Below, piece by piece: positions 24,912 to 34,124 of a stretch of 64,000 bases of DNA. Position 1 is the first letter of the stretch; every line of letters begins with the position of its first letter. The notes beneath the pieces are model-generated. The model was not told the DNA's origin, did not search any database, and saw only the letters and a list, made by a program, of their open reading frames with translations. The translations under genes and the position numbers were made by a program. Source of the DNA: an uncultured Acetatifactor sp. GTDB taxonomy: Bacteria > Bacillota > Clostridia > Lachnospirales > Lachnospiraceae. Location of the stretch: the NCBI GenBank assembly GCA_910585615.1, contig CAJUFO010000004.1, positions 1 to 64,000 on the forward strand, written 5' to 3'.

Positions 24912-25940
24912 TTATTTCATGACCATCTCCCCATCCCCCGGCAAGGGCCTTAGCGGTTCATGGGGCAGCGTCTGGTACCAGAATGCCACAGATGTGTAGT
25001 CATCATATCTGGGGCCTGTCCAGCCCAGATTGTCCAGGGTCATCCGGAAGCCGGTCTCAAAGTGGATGGGATCCGGCACATGGAAGCGGTACAGCAGGAA
25101 CCGCTGCTGCCCGTTGTAAAAGGCCGCGTTGTCGCCCAGGATAGCGAACATGCCGGTGTAGAGGCCGCTGTAGGTGTGGTATCTTTTCAGATAGATATCG
25201 TTGCCGAAGCCATAGGCGCCTCCGAAATAGTCCTCTGTGCCGGTATAGTGGATGGACGGGTATGGGTCGTCATCGATGTACATCCTGGCCTCCCCCTCCA
25301 CCCAGCAGGTGTTGTTGCCGTTCATACCCGCTGCCAGGGTCAGGCCCAGGAACTGGCCCTTTCCTTTGATATTGTCGATGACAGTGTAGGAGCGGCCCTT
25401 CTGTACGGGATGCTCCTGGTGGTAGGATGCATGGAAATAGCCGATGTTTTCGGGCAAATCCATGTAGCATCCTGTTATCATGTAGAAGAGTGTCTTGTCT
25501 TCATCGCTGCGGTTCTCCATGGTGATTCTGCAGTGCTTCCGGAAAGGCATTTCCCAGTAGCAGTTAAAGCCTCTCCCGGGAGCCACCAGAATCTTGGCGG
25601 AATTCAAGATGGGGTATCTGCCCTCCCGGTCTTCGAAGTTCTCATCGTAGGCGCAGCCAAAGAAAGCCGATATGGGCGCTTCCACAGATGGGTGCTCATC
25701 CTCCTCCCAGTAAATCCGCAGGATGAAGCTGTGCCCTACATATCCCGTGAACCAGATGCTCTGAATCATCCCCGGCCCCTCTGCATCCACCAAAGTGACA
25801 GTCTCCCCGGGATGGATGTCGATGCAGGGGCGCAGCTTGGTGCAGTCTCCGCCCCGGGAGCCGCCGGCTCTGGCACCGGTGGGATTTTCGGCGGAAAAGG
25901 CGAAGGTCCTGATGTCCTGAATCAGGCTGATGTTTTCCAT
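24912..25940 (-). CDS. DUF2961 glycoside hydrolase (GH172)
   Basis: A 342-residue protein of the DUF2961 family, now GH172, whose characterised members act on alpha-fructofuranosides (difructose anhydrides) or arabinofuranosides. Typical blocks are GGDCTKLRPCIDIHPGETVTL, GPGMIQSIWFT, GRGFNCYWEMPFRKHCRIT, and the Glu-containing HYTGTEDYFGGAYGF. There is no signal peptide. AGGAGGTAG precedes the ATG. The GH32 fructosidase gene nearby makes fructan-derived material a plausible substrate. The gene has its own promoter. Confidence 0.88.
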   Translation of the reverse strand: MENISLIQDIRTFAFSAENPTGARAGGSRGGDCTKLRPCIDIHPGETVTLVDAEGPGMIQSIWFTGYVGHSFILRIYWEEDEHPSVEAPISAFFGCAYDENFEDREGRYPILNSAKILVAPGRGFNCYWEMPFRKHCRITMENRSDEDKTLFYMITGCYMDLPENIGYFHASYHQEHPVQKGRSYTVIDNIKGKGQFLGLTLAAGMNGNNTCWVEGEARMYIDDDPYPSIHYTGTEDYFGGAYGFGNDIYLKRYHTYSGLYTGMFAILGDNAAFYNGQQRFLLYRFHVPDPIHFETGFRMTLDNLGWTGPRYDDYTSVAFWYQTLPHEPLRPLPGDGEMVMK

Positions 25941-25987
25941 TTTCTACCTCCTCAAATGCTTAGTATGCTATAAGTCAAGCTGTCCCG

Positions 25988-26016
25988 ATCGTAGCATATA
26001 ATCTTATCACTGTCAA
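25988..26016 (-). promoter_or_regulatory. promoter of the GH172 gene
   Basis: On the minus strand TTGACA (26016-26011), a 17-base spacer and TACGAT (25993-25988), 48 bases before the ATG. Confidence 0.6.
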
Positions 26017-26034
26017 CGGCATATGAAAGGCAAT

Positions 26035-26225
26035 ATCCCGCCCATTACAGCGTCAGCCTGTCCTCCATGGAGGAGGCTGTTACACCGGATATACGGGCCT
26101 CCGCCCAATTCTCGACACCAAGCCGGGCCATGGCGGAGGCTTTCGGTTCCTTGCCCAGGCCTAGGAACAGCCGCGCTACCCCTGATAAGGTACAGCAAGG
26201 TCAGCGCCGGACGCGCTACCACCAA
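26035..26225. repeat. mosaic of GH32-like and antiporter-end remnants
   Basis: The 22 bases at 26035-26056 are identical to 22495-22516 inside the GH32 gene, and the plus-strand frame continues as PAHYSVSLSSMEEAV, similar to PAHYSVSLSAIQGTV there. At 26172-26225, minus strand, the motif ALTLLYLI of the antiporter C-terminus (26216 on) appears a second time just past the true stop. No intact gene is present. Confidence 0.65.
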
Positions 26226-28453
26226 ATCAAGTACAGCAAGGTCAACGCCAGCCCGATGCAGAACAGCAGCAGGCCGAAGGACAGGCTCCGCTGGATGATG
26301 CGGTTGGTCTCCCTGAACTGCTCGTTCTTCACCGCCGCCAGGTGCACATAGTCCCTGTGGAGAGGGCTTTTCCTGCGCCAGGTATGGTTGCCGAGAGCTT
26401 GGATCGCGTTCAGCGCCCGGCCCAGGCTCTCTGTGAGCACATTTCCCTCGGGGCGCTCATGGGGCAGGGGACTGTCCCGGTACAGGGTCTTTCGCAATGT
26501 CACCACCAGGCCGTCCGCCAGGCTGTCCAGAATCCTGCAGAGCGCTCCGGCTATTGTGGACAGGGTCTTTAAAATCAGCGGGCTGCTGAGAATCCTGTCC
26601 AGGGCATTGCAGATGCCGCCCAGGAGCCAGGGCAGGAAGCGGAGCATCAGGGGCCTGTAGAGGAGCTCCTCTAAATCCAGCCATTTGGGCCAGATGTCTA
26701 TATATTCTCCTTTGCTGTTACGCAGAAGCCTTCGGATGAACGCCAGGTACACTGCCGCTCCTATTCCGATGGAAATCAGGCCGCCTTTCAGGTTTCCGGG
26801 GCTGAAGTAATTTACTGTGTGTCCTGTTTCCGTGAGCTGCAGGAAGCCCTGGGCCAGCTCTGCTGCCCTGTCCATGAGGTTATATGGGCACAGTCCCCAG
26901 ATGAACAGCACAGCCGCGCTTCCCGCCAAGGCAAGGATGGAAGCCGGTTTCATGTATTTTCCTCTTCTGTCGTACTTTTCCTGCAGCGCGGGGTTCCCGT
27001 TTTTTTCGATGAAAATCGCCACGAACAGCTTGGTCATGTAGGCCACGGTCAGGCCGCCGGAGAACAGGAACGTGCACTCCAGGAGCCGCATCCCCAGGCC
27101 GCCCCCGTACTCTACGATGCTCTCATGCAGCAGTGTCTTGCTGACGTAGCCGCCGAAGAGAGGGATTCCGCCGATGGCCAGGGCTCCTGTCAGGAAGATG
27201 GCTTTCAGCAGGGGCTTTTTTCTGCCAAAGCCCCGGATATCGTTGAGGTTCAGGGCGTGGGCGTTCATGTAGATCGCGCCTGCTGCCAGGAACAGCACCA
27301 GCTTTATGAGGGAATGGTTCACCATGTGCAGGAATGTCCCGTGGGCTGCCAATGTACGGTATTCCGCATTCCCCTCCGTCCCGGGCAGGCTGAGCATCCC
27401 GATTCCTATCAGGATGAAGCCTATCTGGGACATGGACGAGCAGGCCAGCGTCCGCTTCAGATCCACGGAGAATACGGCAAGCACAGCGCCCCCCAGCATG
27501 GTGGCCGCCCCCAGGGCCAGTATCAGCAGGCTCCAGGCCCTGTCCTGGGGGAACAGGCAGCAGCCCAGGATCAGGATGCCGTAGATGCCGGTTTTGGTCA
27601 GGATGCCGGAGAGCAGGGCAGAGGCGGGGGCAGGGGCCACGGGATGGGCCTTGGGCAGCCAGATGTGCAGGGGGAAGGCCCCGGCCTTGGCGCCGAAGCC
27701 GAAGAGCAGGCAGGCTCCTGCGGCGTAGAGCGTGTTTTTCTGCTGGCGGACTGCCCCGGCATTGAGCGCGTTTTTCTGTTGGCAGGCTGCCACTGCACTT
27801 GGCAGCTCCTGGATGGTCAGCGTGCCCAGCTGGTGGTAGAGCAGGAAGATGCCCATGAGCATCACCAGGCCCCCTGTCACCGCTACGGCCAGGTAGGTGG
27901 CGGCAGCCCGCAGCGCCGGCCCGTTCTCCTCCTGGGCTACCCATACGTAGGAGGTAAAGGACATGATTTCAAAGAAGACAAATGTGGTATATAAGTCCGC
28001 GGACAGGAACACGCCCATGGTGGCTCCCAGCGTCCACAGCAGGAAGAGGTAAAAGCGGCCGCGGTGGTGGTGATGGACGAAGTATTCCCTGGAGAGGATT
28101 GCGGCCATCATCCACATGAACGCGGCCACGCAGCCGTAGATGCACCGGAATCCGTCCAGAGCGAAGTGCAGGCCCAGGCCGCAGACGCCGGGGATGTCCA
28201 GGGATAGAATCGGCTTCGCTCCATTGCCCATGGCAGAAAATGACACAATTGTCATAACGATGAATTCCAGCACCACAAAGGACGCTACAAGCAAGTCCCG
28301 CAGCGTCCCCCCGGATTCCTGGCCACGGGCATTTGCCTCTTTTTTTCCATCCGCCCGCCCTGCCAGATAGGCCAGAAGCCCTGCGGCAAAGGGGAAAAAT
28401 ATCAAAAATGCCAATCCTGTCTCCAATTTCGTCACCCTCCATAACAAATCCAT
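26216..28453 (-). CDS. proton-conducting antiporter-type subunit (NuoL/MrpD/HyfB-like)
   Basis: A 745-residue membrane protein with about 14 core helices plus a long C-terminal extension. The conserved core includes the helix-5 Glu (TTFVFFEIMSFTSY), the helix-7 Lys (FGAKAGAFPLHIWLPKAHP) and NHSLIKLVLFLAAG with a Lys on helix 12. The extension (from about residue 585) includes amphipathic segments and a final membrane helix, like the lateral helix of NuoL. It is the last gene of the Mrp-like operon, and AGGAACTG precedes the ATG at 28453. Its role is ion translocation as part of a multisubunit complex. Confidence 0.85.
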   Translation of the reverse strand: MDLLWRVTKLETGLAFLIFFPFAAGLLAYLAGRADGKKEANARGQESGGTLRDLLVASFVVLEFIVMTIVSFSAMGNGAKPILSLDIPGVCGLGLHFALDGFRCIYGCVAAFMWMMAAILSREYFVHHHHRGRFYLFLLWTLGATMGVFLSADLYTTFVFFEIMSFTSYVWVAQEENGPALRAAATYLAVAVTGGLVMLMGIFLLYHQLGTLTIQELPSAVAACQQKNALNAGAVRQQKNTLYAAGACLLFGFGAKAGAFPLHIWLPKAHPVAPAPASALLSGILTKTGIYGILILGCCLFPQDRAWSLLILALGAATMLGGAVLAVFSVDLKRTLACSSMSQIGFILIGIGMLSLPGTEGNAEYRTLAAHGTFLHMVNHSLIKLVLFLAAGAIYMNAHALNLNDIRGFGRKKPLLKAIFLTGALAIGGIPLFGGYVSKTLLHESIVEYGGGLGMRLLECTFLFSGGLTVAYMTKLFVAIFIEKNGNPALQEKYDRRGKYMKPASILALAGSAAVLFIWGLCPYNLMDRAAELAQGFLQLTETGHTVNYFSPGNLKGGLISIGIGAAVYLAFIRRLLRNSKGEYIDIWPKWLDLEELLYRPLMLRFLPWLLGGICNALDRILSSPLILKTLSTIAGALCRILDSLADGLVVTLRKTLYRDSPLPHERPEGNVLTESLGRALNAIQALGNHTWRRKSPLHRDYVHLAAVKNEQFRETNRIIQRSLSFGLLLFCIGLALTLLYLIWW

Positions 28454-28490
28454 CAGTTCCTCCCGCGCTTCCAGGCATGCCATCCACTGC

Positions 28491-28871
28491 CTAGAGCAGC
28501 TCTCTGGTCTTCCTGGCCAGATACAGGGGAAGATTGGTGATAGCCCCGTCCTTCCGGTATCCCCGCCCGGAAAAGCGTATCGCTGATTCCGGTCTGCGCT
28601 CAGAAACATAGCGCTTGAAAGAGGGCGCAGACCTGTCCTCACCGCCCTTGGCCTCTATGGGAATAATCTCTGTCCCATTCTGCACCACAAAGTCGATTTC
28701 ACTGCTCTTGTCAGAAAAGTACCGGGGTGCAGCCTGGAATTGCCCGCGGAGCTGCTGCAGGATGAAGTTTTCCGTCAGCGGCCCCTTGAACTGATAGTCG
28801 CTTTTCAGCAGAATCTCGCTATTGTCTATCCCCGCCATTTGCTTCAGCAGTCCTGTGTCGAAGAGGAACAG
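28491..28871 (-). pseudogene. C-terminal fragment of a DUF4143 AAA ATPase
   Basis: About 125 residues starting LFLFDTGLLKQMAGI and including GPLTENFILQQL, then SSEIDFVVQNGTEIIPIEAK. This is the C-terminal half of the DUF4143 domain of AAA_14 ATPases, which are normally about 400 residues. The AAA part is missing. It is wedged between two antiporter genes in the same orientation, so it is an inserted or leftover fragment rather than a working gene. Confidence 0.8.
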
Positions 28872-28881
28872 CCTCCGAAAA

Positions 28882-30357
28882 TCACATCGCCCCAAAGGCA
28901 ACCGCCTCCAGCATTTTTATGACAGGCCCGGAGCGCAGCCCAAAGCACACAATCAATGCCGCAAACACAAACAGGGGCACCAGCATCCTCCACCCCGGCT
29001 CCCGCACGTCTTCAATAGTACTGTAGTCAAAATCGCCTTTCGGGAAAAAGGCCCGCACCACTATGCCAATCATATAAATCGCCGTCAGCAGGGCCGACAG
29101 AAGCAATGCCGCCACTCCCGCGTAGGCCAGGGGCTCTCCGCATTCCACTGCCGCTTTGGCCAGATGCCATTTGCTGACGAAGCCGCACAGCCCCGGCACC
29201 CCCATCAGGGCCAGGGCCGCCACCGTGAAGCACAGGAACACCCTGGGCATCCGATGTCCCAGCCCGTCCAGCTCATGGACGTAATTCCGGTCTGTCTGGT
29301 GCATCACTGCCCCGGCGCAGAGGAAGGAGCATATCTTCATGAAGGAGTGGAACACCAGATGGGCCAGGGCCCCCGTCATCCCCAGGGGCGTCATCAGGGT
29401 CACGCCAAAGAGGATATAGGACAGGTTGCTCACCGTGGACCAGGCCAGCCGCCTTTTGAAATGGGTCTCCTTCACCGCCCGGCTGCAGCCGTACACAATG
29501 GTAAAGACCACCAGCCTCATCACCACCCGCTGGGCCCAGGTGCCTTTCAGCAGCCCGGTGCCGAAGCTATAGTAGGTCACCCGCATCACCGCAAAGGCCC
29601 CGGTGTTCACCACCGCCACCGCGTGGAGCAGGGCGGTCACCGGGGTGGGGGCCACGCTGGCCTTTGGCAGCCAGGAAGAGAATGGCCACATGGCCGTCTT
29701 CACGGAGAAGCCGCCGAAGCACAGCACGTAGACTAACAGCAATGTATCCTTTTTCTCCAGGATATTGGCCATGTCCAGCACGCCGCCGGGCACAAAGGAG
29801 GAGGTGGTGCCGTAGACCAGCACGAAAATCATGCCGATGAACGCAAAGGCGGCGCCGCCCAGCATGTAGTACAGATAGGCCCTGCTGGCCAGGATGGCCT
29901 CCCTTGTCCTGGTGTGCATCACCAGCGGCAGGGTCACAAGGCTGAGCATCTCGAAGAAGAAGTACATGGTCAGGATGTTCTCCGACAGGGCTACCCCCAG
30001 GGTCACGCCGTAGGTGGCGGTGTAGAACAGGAAAAAGGGGCCCGGGTTCTCCTCTTTTTCCATGTATTCAAAAGCGTACAGCATGGCAAAGGGCCAAAGG
30101 AACGCCACCAGCCCGGCGAACACCGCGCCCGGCCCGTCCAGCCGCAGGGTGATGCTCAAATCGTGGGTGAAGCGGAAAACCGTGAGGGCCTTTTCGGGCG
30201 CGGCAATGAGCAGCCGGCAGACCAGCGCGGAGTTGGCGCATACTGCTGCCTCCAGGTAGATCCACATGGCCCTTTTGCTGCGAAAGGATAACAGCGGCAG
30301 GAGAATGCCCGTAAAAATAGGCAGAAGCACTACTATCAGCATCATGACCTCTCTCAT
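28882..30357 (-). CDS. proton-conducting antiporter-type subunit (MrpD/NuoN-like)
   Basis: A 491-residue, about 14-helix subunit. Conserved ion-path residues are the Glu of MYFFFEMLSLVTLP, the Lys of GFSVKTAMWPFSSWLPKASV and the Lys of FHSFMKICSFLCAGA. The start at 30357 has AGGATC upstream; an ATG four codons later has GAGAGG and is equally possible. The gene begins 28 bases after the previous subunit. The paralogue is clearly distinct from the other three in the operon. Confidence 0.85.
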   Translation of the reverse strand: MREVMMLIVVLLPIFTGILLPLLSFRSKRAMWIYLEAAVCANSALVCRLLIAAPEKALTVFRFTHDLSITLRLDGPGAVFAGLVAFLWPFAMLYAFEYMEKEENPGPFFLFYTATYGVTLGVALSENILTMYFFFEMLSLVTLPLVMHTRTREAILASRAYLYYMLGGAAFAFIGMIFVLVYGTTSSFVPGGVLDMANILEKKDTLLLVYVLCFGGFSVKTAMWPFSSWLPKASVAPTPVTALLHAVAVVNTGAFAVMRVTYYSFGTGLLKGTWAQRVVMRLVVFTIVYGCSRAVKETHFKRRLAWSTVSNLSYILFGVTLMTPLGMTGALAHLVFHSFMKICSFLCAGAVMHQTDRNYVHELDGLGHRMPRVFLCFTVAALALMGVPGLCGFVSKWHLAKAAVECGEPLAYAGVAALLLSALLTAIYMIGIVVRAFFPKGDFDYSTIEDVREPGWRMLVPLFVFAALIVCFGLRSGPVIKMLEAVAFGAM

Positions 30358-30385
30358 GGCAACCAGATCCTTTCTCCATCGTTGG

Positions 30386-32029
30386 CTATAATACGGATGT
30401 GGCAATCCGGGACGCGTATTCTATCAAGCTGCCCGGGAAGATTCCCAAAAGCACCGCCAGGGCCGCAAGGATGACCAAAGGCAGGAGCATGGCCAGGGCT
30501 GGCTCTTGTATGGGGTCTGGCTCCGATGTCGAAGACGCTCCCGTCTTGGTCTCTGTCTCCGGCACAGCCGCCAGCCCACCGGAGCCTTTGTCCCCTTCAT
30601 CCCTGGATTCCGGCTCAGCACCGACGCCCGGGAAGAATCCCTTCATGGCCACCGGCAGCAGATACCCGGCAGTCAGCAGCGCGCTGATCAGCAGCACCAC
30701 CGGCCCCAGCCAGGCGAAGACCCCGGTATCGGACTGCAGCGCCCCCTCCGCCAGATACCATTTGCTGATGAAGCCCCCGGTAGGCGGGATTCCCACCAGC
30801 GCAAGCGACAGCAGCAGATAGCACCACATAGTCTTCGGCATCCGCTTCCCGATCCCCGTAAGCTGCTCCACCCTAGTATAGTCAAAATAATATACAAACA
30901 CGCCAGCCGTCAGGAACAGGCCGCATTTCACCACTGCGTGCACCGCCACATGGAGCATGGCCCCGGTAAAGGCATCGGCAGTCAGCAGGGAAAGCCCGAA
31001 CATGATGTAGGATACCTGGCTTACCGTGGAATAGGCCAGCCTTTTTTTGAAAACCTGCTCCCGGTAGGCCAGCATGGAGCCCATGAACACGGTCAACAGC
31101 GCCAGCGTCATCCAGGCCTGCTGCACCCAAGTCCCCCGCAGGAACTCCGCCCCCACGATGTAGAACACCACCCTGACCACAGCCAGCACGCCGGACTTTA
31201 CGATGATGGCAGAGAGCACCGCGGACGCCGGGGACGGGGCCACGGGATGGGCCGTGGGGAGCCAGGCGTGGAGCGGCACCATGCCGGCCTTGGCCCCGAA
31301 GCCCAGGAGCGCGGCGAACACGGCGATCAGCAGGATTCCCTCATGTCCCTGCGCTGCCGCCATGTTCAATGTCCCCCCTGCCGCAAAGGTCAGAGTATCG
31401 CTGTAGCGATATAAGATGAAGATGGCGAACAGTCCCCCATACGCTCCGCACAGGGAGTAGAAGAGATATTTCAATGCCGCCATGACGGACTCCCGCTTGC
31501 CGCTGTGGAGCACCAGGGGCATGGACGCCAAAGTGGTCAGCTCATAGAACAGGTACAGGGTCACCAGGTTCCCCGCGAAGTCGGAGGCCACCAGTATCCC
31601 GTATAATATCAGATAAAAGCCGAAATACCGTTTCTCTTTCCCCTCATGACGCATATAGACAAAGGCGGACAGGGCAGACATGAGCCATATGAGACTGACC
31701 ACCGTCACGAACAGCCTGCCCACGGCGTCAATGCGGAAGTACACGGGGATGGTGTCCAGCAGCGTGAACAGCACAAGCTCCCGCTCCCCCGTCCAGGACA
31801 GCGTCAGTGCCAGAATCACGGAAATGCCCAGCACCATGCCCACATAGACGCAGAGCCCTACACGGCTCTCCTCCTGGCCTCCGGCGGTGCGGCTGGCCGT
31901 CAGGCCGCTCCCTCCGGTTCCGGAATCTTGTCTGCCCGCCACGGACGCCCCCTCCCGAAAGGACGAAACCAGCAGAGCCGCGCCGCCCACCACAGGCAGT
32001 GCTATCGGAATCAGCAACAACGCATCCAT
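30386..32029 (-). CDS. proton-conducting antiporter-type subunit (MrpD-like)
   Basis: A 547-residue membrane subunit. It keeps the Glu in YLFYELTTLASMP, the Lys in GFGAKAGMVPLHAWLPTAHP and the Lys in VHAVVKCGLFLTAG. A charged cytoplasmic insert rich in Glu, Thr and Ser lies near the C-terminus (about 490-520) before the last helix. AGGAGGG precedes the ATG at 32029; the open frame runs 45 codons further upstream without a site. It is part of the ten-gene operon. Confidence 0.85.
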   Translation of the reverse strand: MDALLLIPIALPVVGGAALLVSSFREGASVAGRQDSGTGGSGLTASRTAGGQEESRVGLCVYVGMVLGISVILALTLSWTGERELVLFTLLDTIPVYFRIDAVGRLFVTVVSLIWLMSALSAFVYMRHEGKEKRYFGFYLILYGILVASDFAGNLVTLYLFYELTTLASMPLVLHSGKRESVMAALKYLFYSLCGAYGGLFAIFILYRYSDTLTFAAGGTLNMAAAQGHEGILLIAVFAALLGFGAKAGMVPLHAWLPTAHPVAPSPASAVLSAIIVKSGVLAVVRVVFYIVGAEFLRGTWVQQAWMTLALLTVFMGSMLAYREQVFKKRLAYSTVSQVSYIMFGLSLLTADAFTGAMLHVAVHAVVKCGLFLTAGVFVYYFDYTRVEQLTGIGKRMPKTMWCYLLLSLALVGIPPTGGFISKWYLAEGALQSDTGVFAWLGPVVLLISALLTAGYLLPVAMKGFFPGVGAEPESRDEGDKGSGGLAAVPETETKTGASSTSEPDPIQEPALAMLLPLVILAALAVLLGIFPGSLIEYASRIATSVL

Positions 32030-32209
32030 CAAAGCTTCCCTCCTAGTTATTAGTTCCGCATCTGCCCCGCCCAGCACCCAGACATGGGCAGAGAATTTCC
32101 GGCCGCGAAAGAAACGCGTCCGTAAATCCTCCGGGGTGCCGCGCGGGGCAGACGCTGTTTTCATTTGGCTCTTGATATTTCTTAGCTGGACTTAAGGCCC
32201 TCCGGCCCA

Positions 32210-33736
32210 CTACTCGAACATCTCAATGCCGCTCTGGATCAGCCGGACGATAGGATCCGAATTCAGCCCCAGTATCAGATTCAGCAGAATGAAGCACACC
32301 AGCGCCGCCGATTTGGCGGGCTGCTCGCTGAGGCTGACCACCCTGCCGGTTTCAGCGCCCCCACTGCCCATCCCGGACAGCCCCATGGGCTTCCTGGTAT
32401 AGATCCGAATCACCGTCTTCATGAAATATACGGCATTCAGCACGGTACTGATTGCCAGGGCGATGACCGTGGGGAGCATCTTGTGGGTATGCCCCACCGC
32501 TGCCTGTGCGAACAGCAGCTTGGAGATGAATCCCGAGAACACGGGCATGCCCACCATGGACAGGGAGCCCACCGTGAACGCCACCCCGGCCAGCCGGTTC
32601 CGGAAGCCCGCTCCCGTGATGTCCCCGTATCTGTCGCTCCCCCCGGAAGCATCCGCAAGCCCCGCTGCCGCCACGAACAGCAGCGACTTAGTGGCCCCAT
32701 GGGAAAGCACATGGTAGAGGCTGGCGATGGAACCAGCCTCTGTGGCCAGCCCCAGCCCCATGTAGATATAGCCGATCTGGGCCACCGAGGAATAGGCGAT
32801 CATCCGCCGCAGGTTCCCCTCCCCTATAGCGCTTACAGAACCCATGATCATCCCGGCGATGCCGAAGACGAACAGCACGTTGACCACCCTGCTCTCCCTG
32901 ACCACCTCGAATCCCACCACCCGGTAGAATATCTTGATCAGCAGGAAGATATACCCCTTGGACACCAGCGAGGACAGGATGGCCGAGGAGGACAGGGTGG
33001 AATACCCATAAGCGTCCGGCAGCCAGGCGTGGAAGGGATACAGGGCGCTCTTGATGGCCAGCCCCACGGACATCAGCCCCAGCGCCACCATCAGGGAGAT
33101 GTGGTACTGCCCCGTGGCCGCAATAAGCTGCACCTGCTGCCGGATATTGCTCATGAGCAGATGGCCTGTGACGGCGTACAGATGGCAGATGCCCAGAAGC
33201 AAAAGGCCGGAGCCCAGCAGGCTCATGATCATGTATCGTGCGGCCGCCTCAAAGGTCCGCCCGGTCTGGCGAATCATAATCAGGCCACAGGCTGAAATCG
33301 TGTTGATCTCCACGAACACATAGGCGGTGAACAGGTCATTGGTGTAGATCAGGGCCAGCAGGGAGCACAGCAGGAGATTCACCATCACATAGTATAGGTT
33401 CTGCTTTCCCTCCTCGATCTGCGCCTCCCGCTCCCTGATACCCCCCAGCATGCACAGCAGCATGATGACACAGAAGAAGCAGGCCATAAAGGCCTCCAGG
33501 ATGCCCACCCGAATCTCATTGCCCCAGGGCGCAGGGAAATGGCCCATAAGGTACACATAGGGCCGCCCGGCGGATATGACGTTTCCCAACACAAGCGTTG
33601 ACATGATTCCGATTATCGAGATTACGGCCGTGTTCACCCGCCTGGCCCATTTCCCGTTCAGCACGGAGCACAGGGGCCCGGCGAAAAGGGATAAAATAAT
33701 GGACAGGAAGGGAAAATTCTGCACGAACTCCATCAT
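32210..33736 (-). CDS. mnhD: cation/proton antiporter subunit D
   Basis: A 508-residue subunit closest to classical MrpD/MnhD. The helix-5 Glu is in YVFVEINTISACGLI, the helix-7 Lys in VGLAIKSALYPFHAWLPDAYGYS, and SHGATKSLLFVAAAG carries the helix-10 to 12 residues. It overlaps the start of the upstream mnhC by four bases, as in standard Mrp operons, so this copy occupies the canonical D position. Confidence 0.9.
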   Translation of the reverse strand: MMEFVQNFPFLSIILSLFAGPLCSVLNGKWARRVNTAVISIIGIMSTLVLGNVISAGRPYVYLMGHFPAPWGNEIRVGILEAFMACFFCVIMLLCMLGGIREREAQIEEGKQNLYYVMVNLLLCSLLALIYTNDLFTAYVFVEINTISACGLIMIRQTGRTFEAAARYMIMSLLGSGLLLLGICHLYAVTGHLLMSNIRQQVQLIAATGQYHISLMVALGLMSVGLAIKSALYPFHAWLPDAYGYSTLSSSAILSSLVSKGYIFLLIKIFYRVVGFEVVRESRVVNVLFVFGIAGMIMGSVSAIGEGNLRRMIAYSSVAQIGYIYMGLGLATEAGSIASLYHVLSHGATKSLLFVAAAGLADASGGSDRYGDITGAGFRNRLAGVAFTVGSLSMVGMPVFSGFISKLLFAQAAVGHTHKMLPTVIALAISTVLNAVYFMKTVIRIYTRKPMGLSGMGSGGAETGRVVSLSEQPAKSAALVCFILLNLILGLNSDPIVRLIQSGIEMFE

Positions 33737-34110
33737 TTCCCCTCCCTCTTCAACCGGGTGGTGATCTCGTCCAGATCCAGGGTGTGGTATCTGCGGTAGA
33801 GCCTAATGGTCAGGGACAGCATCAGCGCCGTCACGGATACGGACACCACGATGCCCGTCAGCACCAGCCCGCTGGGGATGGGGTTGATATAGGCCTCCGG
33901 GCTGGTGACGCCGTCCACCACCACCGGCGCTTTCCTGTCCGCGATGTAGCCCTTCAGGGCCAGGAACAGGTAGGTGGCTGTGTCCATGATGTTGAGGCCT
34001 ATGATCTTCTTGATCAGGTTCTTCTGCAGGAGCAGATTGGAGAAGCCGATGCCGAACAGAATCATGGCCACAGCCTCCTCATAGTTGTTCAGTAAGTATT
34101 CCCAGTGCAT
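33733..34110 (-). CDS. mnhC: cation/proton antiporter subunit C (NuoK-like)
   Basis: A 125-residue protein with three membrane helices. The NuoK/MrpC features are visible: GFSNLLLQKNLIKKIIGLNIMDTAT and NPIPSGLVLTGIVVSVSVTAL. GAGGAGG precedes the ATG at 34110. It is coupled to mnhD by a four-base overlap. Confidence 0.92.
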   Translation of the reverse strand: MHWEYLLNNYEEAVAMILFGIGFSNLLLQKNLIKKIIGLNIMDTATYLFLALKGYIADRKAPVVVDGVTSPEAYINPIPSGLVLTGIVVSVSVTALMLSLTIRLYRRYHTLDLDEITTRLKREGK

Positions 34111-34124
34111 GGATTCACGCCTCC

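Noticed and set aside
22495..26056. The 22-base repeat as attachment sites of an integrative element
   Set aside because: No integrase gene lies between, and the match extends as diverged coding similarity, so a gene remnant explains it better.
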